NCBI GenBank assembly: GCA_003567095.1
Contig: PXAQ01000118.1
Location: 1 to 6,073 of the forward strand
Source: Phycisphaerae bacterium
Lineage (GTDB): Bacteria; Planctomycetota; Phycisphaerae; Sedimentisphaerales; Anaerohalosphaeraceae
Direction: 5' to 3'
DNA length: 6,073 nt
A model generated the notes under the pieces. It made no database searches, had not been told where the DNA came from, and saw only the letters and a list, made by a program, of their open reading frames with translations. This document shows positions 1 through 6,010 of this stretch, piece after piece (within the stretch, counting starts at the first letter, position 1; every line of letters begins with the position of its first letter). The translations under genes and the position numbers were made by a program.

Positions 1-111
1 CGCGAAAAGGAAGCGCTCCAGGCCCAAAGCACCGTGCCCGTCACCGCCAAAACCGGCGGCAAAGCCAAAAAGAAAAAACCCAAACCCATGTACCGATTTG
101 ACAGGACATGA
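1..111 (+). CDS. C-terminal tail of an unrecognised protein (5' end outside window)
   Basis: Reading from base 1 gives 36 codons ending in TGA at 109-111. All three forward frames are open here, so the frame is a choice. This one has G or C at most third positions, like the real genes downstream, and yields a plausible charged tail. The tail has a short REKEALQAQ stretch, a Thr/Val-rich linker, a lysine cluster (KAKKKKPKP) and the ending MYRFDRT. Basic tails of this kind are common on nucleic-acid-binding proteins, but no domain is visible and no function is proposed. The stop lies 30 bases before the next start, and no terminator-like hairpin is seen between them. Confidence 0.5.
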   Translation, partial: REKEALQAQSTVPVTAKTGGKAKKKKPKPMYRFDRT

Positions 112-141
112 ATAGCATTGTTTAAGTGAAAAGGTGATAGG

Positions 142-374
142 GTGCGAGTACGCAATCTTGGTCGCCGGTATGCTGTGATACGCGTGTTGGTTTGTGTGAT
201 GACCCCGGCGGCGTTTGCGGGTGCGGTGGCCGAGCATTCGGAGATTATTGAGCACATCGATGTTGCGCCGGTCTGGTCGGCACATCAAATCGGCAGTCCG
301 GTTCTGTTGACGCGGGACGGGTTTCAGTACGTGTGGCCTATTATGACAAAGACCGCTATTTGACCCTCGGCTGA
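142..374 (+). pseudogene. Truncated, frameshifted start of a secreted BNR_4-like protein
   Basis: A GTG start at 142 follows a good ribosome binding site (AAGGTGAT, 131-138). The product opens with a signal peptide: a basic n-region (residues 1-14), a hydrophobic core VLVCVMTPAAFA (15-26) and a likely cleavage near AFA or AVA (26-30). The mature part begins IEHIDVAPVWSAH (36-48), then LLT and QYV. This resembles, from memory, the N-terminal motif of BNR_4 family proteins (BNR-repeat family member; secreted proteins of planctomycetes and Bacteroidetes, probably acting on polysaccharides). The frame as written stops at 361-363 after 73 residues. Skipping two bases in GTGTGG (331-336) restores AYYDKDRYLTLG, the expected family continuation, before a second stop at 372-374. 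Family members are usually several hundred residues long, so nearly the whole gene is missing. I read it as a decayed remnant. A sequencing error could explain the shift but not the second stop or the missing body. Confidence 0.6.
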
Positions 375-389
375 GACCGGCAGCATCAA

Positions 390-446
390 CCGTCCATGGC
401 CCCACGTTGAGCCCGGCAAAGCCCCTATAGGCGGCTCTTTGGACGG
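390..446 (+). other. Nested imperfect inverted repeat; possible RNA structure or old terminator
   Basis: CCGTCCA (390-396) pairs with TGGACGG (440-446). Inside it GAGCC (409-413) pairs with GGCTC (433-437), and inside that GCC (421-423) pairs with GGC (430-432) around a CCTATA loop. The unpaired bases lie almost wholly on the 5' side (397-408 and 414-420). A run of six T (467-472) follows at a distance, too far for a standard intrinsic terminator. It sits between the broken gene and the proposed promoter of the next gene, so it would not be in that gene's leader. I could not match it to a known riboswitch class. A chance origin in GC-rich DNA is possible. Confidence 0.25.
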
Positions 447-473
447 AAACCGGCAGATGGCGAAAGTTTTTTA

Positions 474-502
474 TTTACCTGGCAATCTCGAGTCGGTATG
501 AT
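474..502 (+). promoter_or_regulatory. Candidate sigma70-type promoter for the 625-residue membrane protein gene
   Basis: TTTACC (474-479, four of six matches to TTGACA) is separated by 17 bases from TATGAT (497-502, five of six matches to TATAAT). Transcription would begin near 509, leaving a leader of about 78 bases before the ATG at 587. The surrounding DNA is more AT-rich than the genes. No better candidate was seen between 375 and 586. Confidence 0.4.
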
Positions 503-586
503 AAAGGATATGAGAATCGCTTATTGCAGGCCTTTGTGGGTAATTTTTGGCATCTTTTAGATCTTAATCAGTCTTCGTCATAAATC

Positions 587-2464
587 ATGGCTCAATCACC
601 AAAAACGAAAAAAACGACGACGGGGCCGCTGAAGTCATTTATGGCCGCCGGCCCGACGCTGCACTACAGCCACCCGTTTGTCCTGCGTTTTTGGGGTCTG
701 GCGGTGGTGATGTATATTCTTGCCTGTTGGGGGTGGAACCGGATAGTCATCGGCGGGGTGATCTCGCTGATTCCGGCCGATTTGATTGATCCGGCGCTGT
801 GGAATTTGGGGCGGTTTGTCGCTTTTCCCTTGAGTATTTATGAGTATCCCTGGCAGATTGTGGTCCTCGGGACGGTGATGGGCATTCTGGCGGCCACGCC
901 GGTACTGGTCTCGCAACTGTACAGCTTTCGCTACAGCATTCCCTTCATCGTGTCGGTGATGTTTATCGCCGGACTGTATTTCTTCGGGCTGTTTGTGACG
1001 CTCGGCTGCATCGCGGTGGCATGCCGCCCCTTGCGATTCCGGTCCCGATTTATCGGGATCATGCTCTGTCTGTCGCCGCAAATGGTGTACTGGGCGTTAT
1101 GGGGCGGCTACTCGACCGCCGACCCGTTGCGGTGGGGTTTTTCATATTCCCCGTGGATTTACGCCTGGCTGATGGGGTTGTTTATGGCGGCGGTGGTCCT
1201 GGGCATTGGTCATTATACGCGGTACCGCCCCGGCCTGATTTTTGCGGTCACGCTGGTGATGCTGGCAGCGACCTACGGCGTCTTTCGCTCGCATATCGGC
1301 TTTGCGGAGTTGGACTATCAGCTTTATGTGGCCGGCAACAATCCTGAAGAAGCCACCGAGTTTCATTCCTACTCCCTGTCCGAGGTGATTGACGCGGTGA
1401 TTGCCGATGACGCCCAGCGCAGTTTTCTGACCGGACGGTACTACCCGATTGACGCCGAGCAGCTCCGCGAGCGGCTCAAGGCCGAGGTCGAACAGGAAAT
1501 GAGGTTGCTGGCATGGCCCTGGTGGTTTGTCGAGAAAATGCCCGAACGCCTGAACTATCGACGGCGGCGGGATGATTTGCTGTTGGATTATCAAGTCTTT
1601 AAAGATCGCTGGCCGCAAAGCAAACGCATGCCGATCACGCTCTATTTCACCGCACTGCTGAACGAGTACCATCCCGATATCCGCCATTTCAGGCATACCG
1701 AGACGCTGCGTTTTTACAACGATTATCCGTTTAAAAGCAATGTGCTCATCTGGCAGGAGCTGTTTAACCGGTTTCCGCAAAGCCCCGAATCGTTGGAGGC
1801 CCGCTGGCGTCTGGCCTGGCACGATGCGGCCGAAGGGCGTTTTGAGCGGGCGATGGAATTGACGCAGGTCACCCGTACCCTAGTGCGACAGCAGCTTGAA
1901 AAAACCACCCAACAGGCCGCTCAGCAGGCTGGTGAGTCCATTTTCGCGGCCTTTGAGCCGCCCTCGCCGACGGTACTGGGCCGGCGAAAATTGCGCAATC
2001 TGGATCTTCGACTGCGCAATCTTCAGCGGCTGATTGACCCTGTAAAACGAGGTTCGGATGACGCATCACGGCGCCGCCTCGCGGTGTTTATTGGCTTGAA
2101 TCCGTATTCGCTGGAGTATGAGGCGCGGCTCAATACCCTGCTGTCAGAGATGACCGAAGACGATCCGCTGCGCGGCGATGTTCTCTTGGCCAAGGCGATG
2201 ACCATCCCCGACCCCCACGACCGCGCGTCGGCATTGACGGAATTGATGCACCTGTACCGCGTTTCCGATGTCGGCGCTCGGGCGCACTACGAAAAGGCCC
2301 AGTCGCTGCTGCAACTCTGGAAAGACTCCGAGCTTGAGGGCGACCAGCGCCGGGTTCTGCTGGAGGATATCCGGCAAATTCTGACCACCTTTCTGGTGAT
2401 ATATGCAGAGAGCATCTATGCCGATCAGGCCCATTCCCTGCTGCAAACACTGCCGTCGTCTTGA
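587..2464 (+). CDS. Uncharacterised multi-pass membrane protein with TPR-like helical C-terminal half
   Basis: Predicted product of 625 residues. After a Lys/Thr-rich start, strongly hydrophobic segments lie near residues 33-50, 88-110, 116-146, 155-173, 189-209 and 215-233. The third is long enough to be a two-helix hairpin, which would put the basic stretch RPLRFRSR (148-154) and TRYRPG (211-216) in the cytoplasm. From about 240 the protein is soluble and helical. Residues 385-427 (FNRFPQSPESLEARWRLA within it) and 599-622 look like TPR units, with a Gln-rich possible coiled coil at 433-449. No catalytic motif was found. An in-frame TAA at 581-583 makes ATG 587 the first possible start; no clear Shine-Dalgarno site precedes it. 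It has the feel of a conserved Phycisphaerae membrane family, which is recollection and not a search result. It appears to be a single-gene unit: a promoter candidate lies upstream and a hairpin follows the stop. A scaffold or envelope-assembly role would be a guess. Confidence 0.85.
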   Translation: MAQSPKTKKTTTGPLKSFMAAGPTLHYSHPFVLRFWGLAVVMYILACWGWNRIVIGGVISLIPADLIDPALWNLGRFVAFPLSIYEYPWQIVVLGTVMGILAATPVLVSQLYSFRYSIPFIVSVMFIAGLYFFGLFVTLGCIAVACRPLRFRSRFIGIMLCLSPQMVYWALWGGYSTADPLRWGFSYSPWIYAWLMGLFMAAVVLGIGHYTRYRPGLIFAVTLVMLAATYGVFRSHIGFAELDYQLYVAGNNPEEATEFHSYSLSEVIDAVIADDAQRSFLTGRYYPIDAEQLRERLKAEVEQEMRLLAWPWWFVEKMPERLNYRRRRDDLLLDYQVFKDRWPQSKRMPITLYFTALLNEYHPDIRHFRHTETLRFYNDYPFKSNVLIWQELFNRFPQSPESLEARWRLAWHDAAEGRFERAMELTQVTRTLVRQQLEKTTQQAAQQAGESIFAAFEPPSPTVLGRRKLRNLDLRLRNLQRLIDPVKRGSDDASRRRLAVFIGLNPYSLEYEARLNTLLSEMTEDDPLRGDVLLAKAMTIPDPHDRASALTELMHLYRVSDVGARAHYEKAQSLLQLWKDSELEGDQRRVLLEDIRQILTTFLVIYAESIYADQAHSLLQTLPSS

Positions 2465-2494
2465 CCGTCGCCGTCATGAGACAGCGGCGGATTT
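2465..2494 (+). terminator. Hairpin directly after the membrane protein stop; weak intrinsic terminator
   Basis: CCGTCGCCGTC (2465-2475, right after TGA) can pair with GACAGCGGCGG (2480-2490) around an ATGA loop. The 11-bp stem has one G-U wobble and one C-A mismatch. Only a short T tract (ATTT) follows, so termination may be partial. Its position between the stop codon and the gap promoter fits a unit boundary. Confidence 0.45.
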
Positions 2495-2642
2495 GCACGC
2501 CTGGTCTGCCTGATATTTGACGGGTCGCGATCATTTTTTGGCTTAATTTTCACTTTAAAAGACGAGGAATGTCACTAAAATTGCCCCGAAGTCTCCCGTC
2601 GCGTATGGCCGATTTTTTTGCTTGGGATTTGTCCAAAAAATC

Positions 2643-2671
2643 TTGACAACCCCCTTACCAGTCTCTACAGT
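2643..2671 (+). promoter_or_regulatory. Strong sigma70-type promoter of the gap-pgk-rpe cluster
   Basis: A perfect TTGACA (2643-2648) is spaced 17 bases from TACAGT (2666-2671, four of six matches to TATAAT). The predicted start is near 2678, giving a leader of about 73 bases before the gap ATG. The -35 box is preceded by an A run (2635-2640) and overlaps the right half of a short inverted repeat TTGTC (2629-2633) / GACAA (2645-2649) that could be an operator. The rest of the gap from 2495 to 2642 shows T-rich tracts and no gene. Confidence 0.7.
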
Positions 2672-2750
2672 ACGCACTTTGTGGTTCCGTCTGTGAGCGG
2701 AGAAAGTATGCAGTAAGCGAATATTAACGTTTTTTGAAAGGGAGTTTCCA

Positions 2751-3761
2751 ATGGCAACCAAAGTTGCAATTAATGGATTTGGCCGTATCGGCCGCGCAGT
2801 GGCCCGGATTATTATGGATCGCAAAGACATGGAATTGGTGGCGATCAACGATCTGGCCGATAACAAGAGTCTGGCGCACCTGTTCAAGTATGACACGGTG
2901 TTCGGCCCGTGGAAGGGAACCGTCGAGGCGACCGAAGACAGCATCGTCATCAACGGCGTGGCCGTCAAGTCGCTTGCCGAGCGCAGTCCGGCCGATCTGC
3001 CCTGGAAGGATCTGGGCGTCGAGGTCGTCGTCGAGTCGACCGGCATTTTCCGTGCCAAAACGTCCCCCAAGGGCGGTTATGAAGACCATATCACAGCCGG
3101 CGCCAAAAAGGTCATCCTGACCGTCCCGGCCAAGGACGCTATCGATGCGACCGTCGTGCTCGGTGTCAACGACAGCGACATCACCGCACAGACCAAGTCA
3201 ATCTCCAACGCAAGCTGCACCACCAACTGCCTGGCTCCGCTGGCCAAGGCGCTGGATGACGCGTTCGGCATCGAAAAGGGTCTGATGGTCACGGTTCACG
3301 GCTACACCAACGACCAGAATGTCTGTGACCAGATTCACAGCGATCTGCGTCGCGCCCGTGCGGCCGCTCAGAACATCATCCCCACCACGACCGGCGCCGC
3401 CAAGGCCGTCGGCAAGGTCATCCCGCACCTTCAGGGCAAGCTGGACGGCTATGCCCTCCGCGTGCCGGTGATCACTGGAAGCTGTGTGGACCTGGTTGTC
3501 GATCTGAAAAAGGAAGTGACCGCAGACGAGGTCAACGCCGCGGTCAAGAAGGCCGCCGACGGCCCGCTCAAGGGCATTCTGGGCTACTGTGATGAGCCGA
3601 TCGTCAGCAGCGACATCATCGGCGATGAACGCTCGAGCATTTTCGATTCGCTGTGCACGATGGCCCAGGGCAAGACCGTCAAGGTCGTCAGTTGGTACGA
3701 CAACGAGTGGGGCTACTCCTGCCGGACGGTCGATCTGATTGCCAAAGTGGCAACGATGTAA
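2751..3761 (+). CDS. gap: Glyceraldehyde-3-phosphate dehydrogenase, type I, NAD-dependent
   Basis: Cytoplasmic glycolytic enzyme that converts glyceraldehyde-3-phosphate, phosphate and NAD+ into 1,3-bisphosphoglycerate and NADH, and the reverse in gluconeogenesis. The 336 residues match the usual family length. The N-terminal Rossmann motif is INGFGRIGR (residues 7-15). Asp34 in AINDL is the usual adenosine-ribose ligand of NAD-dependent forms. The active-site signature SNASCTTNC (152-160) places the catalytic cysteine at 156, with the partner histidine at 183 (TVHGYTNDQ). Further family marks are [22 protein letters not shown] (spanning 200-221), LRVPVITGS (236-244) and WYDNEWGYS (315-323). 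The ATG is well supported: GGAG (2741-2744) lies six bases upstream. Codons favour G/C at third positions, as expected for a highly expressed gene. It is first in the cluster behind a near-consensus promoter and is followed by a strong terminator before pgk. Confidence 0.98.
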   Translation: MATKVAINGFGRIGRAVARIIMDRKDMELVAINDLADNKSLAHLFKYDTVFGPWKGTVEATEDSIVINGVAVKSLAERSPADLPWKDLGVEVVVESTGIFRAKTSPKGGYEDHITAGAKKVILTVPAKDAIDATVVLGVNDSDITAQTKSISNASCTTNCLAPLAKALDDAFGIEKGLMVTVHGYTNDQNVCDQIHSDLRRARAAAQNIIPTTTGAAKAVGKVIPHLQGKLDGYALRVPVITGSCVDLVVDLKKEVTADEVNAAVKKAADGPLKGILGYCDEPIVSSDIIGDERSSIFDSLCTMAQGKTVKVVSWYDNEWGYSCRTVDLIAKVATM

Positions 3762-3809
3762 GACAAGTTGTTTCTCGCCCATACGGGCGCGTTGAATGTG
3801 ACACTTCTG

Positions 3810-3845
3810 AAAAGCCCGCGCCGCGCCTGGCCGCGGGCTTTTCTT
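3810..3845 (+). terminator. Rho-independent terminator between gap and pgk
   Basis: AAAAGCCCGCG (3810-3820) and CGCGGGCTTTT (3832-3842) form a perfect 11-bp stem around an 11-base loop, followed by CTTGGTTTT. A smaller hairpin, CGCCC/GGGCG around ATAC (3776-3789), lies just upstream. The main hairpin sits 48 bases after the gap stop and only 13 bases before the pgk ribosome binding site. No -35/-10 pair was seen between hairpin and pgk, so it probably attenuates read-through instead of ending the operon fully. Confidence 0.8.
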
Positions 3846-3858
3846 GGTTTTGGATCAG

Positions 3859-3864
3859 AAAGGA
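3859..3864 (+). promoter_or_regulatory. Ribosome binding site that sets the pgk start
   Basis: AAAGGA at 3859-3864 lies six bases before ATG 3871 and only three before ATG 3868. The spacing favours 3871. It rules against the in-frame TTG at 3844, which lies upstream of this site, at the end of the terminator. Confidence 0.65.
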
Positions 3865-3870
3865 TTCATG

Positions 3871-5109
3871 ATGGATAAGAAAACGGTCGCCGATATTAAT
3901 GTAGACGGCAAAAAAGTACTGATGCGGGTGGACTTTAATGTTCCGCTCGATGACAAGCAAAACATCACCAACGACAACCGGATCGTCCAGGCGCTGCCGA
4001 CGATCAAGCATGTGCTGGCACAGGGCGGCTCGCTGATTTTGATGAGCCACTTGGGACGGCCCAAAGGCGCGCCGGATCCGACGTTTTCCCTGGCGCCGGT
4101 GGCCAAGCGGCTGGGTGAGCTGCTCGGCAAGGATGTTGTTTTTGCCGAGGACTGTGTCGGTCCGGAGATCAAGACCAAGGCCGCCGGCCTCAAACCCGGC
4201 GAGGTGATGCTGCTGGAAAACGTGCGCTTCCACAAGGAAGAGACCATCAAGGACAAGGCCGCCAAGGAAGATGCCCAGTTGCGTCAGGCCAAGGACGACT
4301 TTGCCAAACAGCTTGCCGAGCTGGCCGACGTGTATGTCGATGACGCCTTCGGCACGGCCCATCGCGACAATGCCTCGATGTACACCGTGCCGGTGATGAT
4401 GGAAGGCAAGGATCGCGTGATCGGCTTTCTCATCGAAAAAGAGCTGAAGTACCTCGGCGACACCCTCGAGGACCCCCAGCGTCCGTTCGTGGCGATCCTG
4501 GGCGGGGCCAAGGTGTCCGACAAGATCGGCGTTATTGAGAACCTGCTCCGCAAGGTCGACAGCATTCTCATCGGCGGAGCGATGGCCTATACCTTCTTCA
4601 AGGCCCAGGGCAAGCGGGTCGGCGACAGCCTGTGTGAGACGGATTTCATCGACAAAGCCAACGACCTGCTCAAGCAGGCCAAAGACATCGGCTGTGACAT
4701 TGTCCTGCCGTCCGACACGGCCGTGGCCAAAGAATTCAAGGCCGGCGCCGAGAACAAAGTCGTCTCCGGCGATATTGACGACGGCTGGCAGGGCATGGAT
4801 ATCGGCCCGGCAACGCAGCAGACATTTGCCGAAAAGCTCAAAACCGCCAGAACCATCGTCTGGAACGGGCCGATGGGCGTTTTCGAGATGGCCCCGTTTG
4901 ACGCCGGCACCAAGGCCGTGGCGATGGCGGTGGCCGAGGCGACCGACAACGGCGCCCGCAGTATTATCGGCGGCGGCGACAGCGCCAGCGCGATTGCGCT
5001 GTTGAAGCTGCAGGATCGCGTCAGCCACATCTCCACCGGCGGCGGGGCGAGCCTGGAATTTCTCGAAGGCAAAAAATTCAAATGCCTCGATATCCTCGAC
5101 GCCAAATAA
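3871..5109 (+). CDS. pgk: Phosphoglycerate kinase
   Basis: Monomeric cytoplasmic enzyme that transfers phosphate from 1,3-bisphosphoglycerate to ADP, giving 3-phosphoglycerate and ATP. The 412 residues (from ATG 3871) fit the bacterial family length. N-terminal substrate domain: RVDFNVPLD (19-27), SHLGRPKG (59-66), ENVRF (116-120) and DDAFGTAHR (157-165), which carry the usual basic residues for the phosphoglycerate. C-terminal nucleotide domain: [10 protein letters not shown] (211-220), WNGPMGVFE (331-339), GGGDSASA (367-374) and [14 protein letters not shown] (388-401). All core motifs are intact. It lies directly downstream of gap, separated by a terminator; no own promoter is visible, so expression probably comes from read-through. 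Its stop is followed after six bases by a heptad-repeat spacer leading to rpe. ATG 3868, one codon earlier, is the only serious alternative start. Confidence 0.98.
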   Translation: MDKKTVADINVDGKKVLMRVDFNVPLDDKQNITNDNRIVQALPTIKHVLAQGGSLILMSHLGRPKGAPDPTFSLAPVAKRLGELLGKDVVFAEDCVGPEIKTKAAGLKPGEVMLLENVRFHKEETIKDKAAKEDAQLRQAKDDFAKQLAELADVYVDDAFGTAHRDNASMYTVPVMMEGKDRVIGFLIEKELKYLGDTLEDPQRPFVAILGGAKVSDKIGVIENLLRKVDSILIGGAMAYTFFKAQGKRVGDSLCETDFIDKANDLLKQAKDIGCDIVLPSDTAVAKEFKAGAENKVVSGDIDDGWQGMDIGPATQQTFAEKLKTARTIVWNGPMGVFEMAPFDAGTKAVAMAVAEATDNGARSIIGGGDSASAIALLKLQDRVSHISTGGGASLEFLEGKKFKCLDILDAK

Positions 5110-5115
5110 AGGTGT

Positions 5116-5174
5116 AATTTTGAATTCATAATTTTGAATTTTGAATTACATTAAGACGAAAAACGAGCTACGAA
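5116..5174 (+). repeat. AT-rich seven-base-periodic repeat filling the pgk-rpe gap
   Basis: AATTTTGAATT occurs three times (5116-5126, 5130-5140, 5137-5147), offset by 14 and 7 bases. It is followed by ACGA at 5156, 5163 and 5170, again exactly 7 apart; the two halves are out of phase by one base. The tract starts six bases after the pgk stop and ends two bases before the rpe ATG, so it forms essentially the whole spacer and contains no Shine-Dalgarno site. Base composition differs sharply from both neighbours. It shares words (AATT/TTGAA-like and CGA heptads) with the palindrome after rpe but is not a clear copy of it. Confidence 0.7.
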
Positions 5175-5176
5175 TA

Positions 5177-5857
5177 ATGACGCAACGCAGACTGCCGAAA
5201 GCCGGGACCTTTCAGATTGTCCCGTCGGTCCTGAGCGCCGATTTTGCCAATTTGGCCACGGAAATCGCGCAGGTCACGCAAGCCGGCATCGAGGTGGTGC
5301 ATCTGGATGTGATGGACGGACACTTTGTGCCGAATATCACGTTCGGCCCCCCGGTGGTGGCCTGGATTCGCAAGTGTACTGACGCGGTGCTGGATACGCA
5401 CCTGATGATTACGAATCCGGAAACGTACGCCGAGCGATTTGCCGAGGCGGGCAGCGACCACATTACGTTTCACGTCGAGACGGTCAGCGACCCTGCGGCA
5501 TTCGTCAGCTATCTGCGGGGTCTGGGTGTGACGGTCGGCGTGACGTTGAACCCCGACACACCCGTCGAGGCCGTCGAGGCGGTCGCGCCGCTGTGCGATA
5601 TGGTGCTGGTGATGACGGTTAATCCGGGCTTCGGCGGTCAGTCCTTTATGGATGACGCGGCGCAAAAGTGTATCCGTCTGCGGCAGATCGTCGGCCCGGC
5701 GGTGCGCATTGAAGTCGACGGCGGCATCGACCCGACAACCGTCGGCACGGTCAGACGCTACGGCGCCGACACCTTTGTGGCCGGCAATGCCATCTTCGGC
5801 AAACCCGACCGCGCCGCGGCCATCGCCGCGATACGAGAGGCGATGGAGAATGGATAA
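5177..5857 (+). CDS. rpe: Ribulose-phosphate 3-epimerase
   Basis: Metal-dependent TIM-barrel enzyme that interconverts D-ribulose-5-phosphate and D-xylulose-5-phosphate in the pentose phosphate pathway. From ATG 5177 the product is 226 residues, the normal size. Visible family motifs are PSVLSADFANL (16-26), HLDVMDGHFVPNITFGP (42-58) with metal/catalytic residues His42 and Asp44, DTHLM (73-77) with His75, MTVNPGFGGQSF (146-157), EVDGGI (179-184) with catalytic Asp181, and the phosphate-binding VAGNAIFG (201-208). Asn204 replaces the Ser more often seen there. An in-frame TTG at 5141 lies inside the AT repeat and would add a non-homologous leader, so ATG 5177 is preferred despite having no Shine-Dalgarno site. 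The gene is bracketed by heptad repeats on both sides. It is probably cotranscribed with pgk, since no promoter was evident between them. Confidence 0.96.
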   Translation: MTQRRLPKAGTFQIVPSVLSADFANLATEIAQVTQAGIEVVHLDVMDGHFVPNITFGPPVVAWIRKCTDAVLDTHLMITNPETYAERFAEAGSDHITFHVETVSDPAAFVSYLRGLGVTVGVTLNPDTPVEAVEAVAPLCDMVLVMTVNPGFGGQSFMDDAAQKCIRLRQIVGPAVRIEVDGGIDPTTVGTVRRYGADTFVAGNAIFGKPDRAAAIAAIREAMENG

Positions 5858-5865
5858 CAGAGAGA

Positions 5866-6001
5866 AAATTCGAAGCACGAAGCACGAAACCCGAAACAAT
5901 ATCAAAAATTTAATGACAAAAATTCAAAACAAATTGCTTGAAGCATTCGCTATTTTGTCATTTAAATTTGTTTCGAATTTCGATATTCGAATTTCGGATT
6001 T
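5866..6001 (+). repeat. 136-bp imperfect palindrome with seven-base CGAA/TTCG periodicity
   Basis: The left arm has CGAA at 5871, 5878, 5885 and 5892; the right arm has TTCG at 5972, 5979, 5986 and 5993. Every step is exactly 7 bases, so the arms can pair in register. Inside them AAATTT (5906-5911) pairs with AAATTT (5964-5969), and AATGACAAAA (5912-5921) pairs perfectly with TTTTGTCATT (5953-5962). This leaves an apical loop of 31 bases (5922-5952). Outer AAATT (5866-5870) pairs with GATTT (5997-6001) using one wobble. The element begins eight bases after the rpe stop and ends nine bases before the next ATG. It encodes nothing evident. It resembles, from memory, CGAA-rich palindromic intergenic repeats of planctomycete and other uncultured-lineage genomes. 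It could act as a bidirectional terminator, a REP-like element or a MITE-like relic. Confidence 0.8.
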
Positions 6002-6010
6002 ATTGAAGAA

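Noticed and set aside
373..480. Cyclic-di-GMP (GEMM) or glutamine riboswitch suggested by GGCAAAGCC and GGACGGAA words
   Set aside because: The order and partner motifs required by either class (for example the 3' receptor of GEMM, or CGUUCA with GGACGGAAGUAGG for glnA) are absent, and the proposed promoter lies downstream.
3844..3870. TTG start giving pgk nine extra residues
   Set aside because: It begins at the tail of the terminator, ahead of the AAAGGA ribosome site, and the family normally begins close to ATG 3871.
3688..5028. Long open frame on the - strand (446 codons) antisense to pgk, and similar antisense frames across gap, rpe and the membrane protein gene
   Set aside because: They lie opposite genes with complete, motif-rich products and arise from the G/C-biased third positions of those genes. 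Their translations are low in recognisable motifs and rich in His/Arg/Gly.
5141..5176. TTG start giving rpe twelve extra residues
   Set aside because: The added residues are translated repeat DNA (NYIKTKNELRI) with no relation to the epimerase fold.
5110..5176. Promoter for rpe within the AT-rich spacer
   Set aside because: TTGAAT words resemble -35 boxes but recur as part of the repeat, and no TATAAT-like box at 16-18 bases from any of them stands out.
5866..6001. CRISPR array, because of regularly spaced short units
   Set aside because: The repeat unit is 7 bases with no spacers of normal length, and the arrangement is palindromic, not a direct-repeat array. No cas genes are present.
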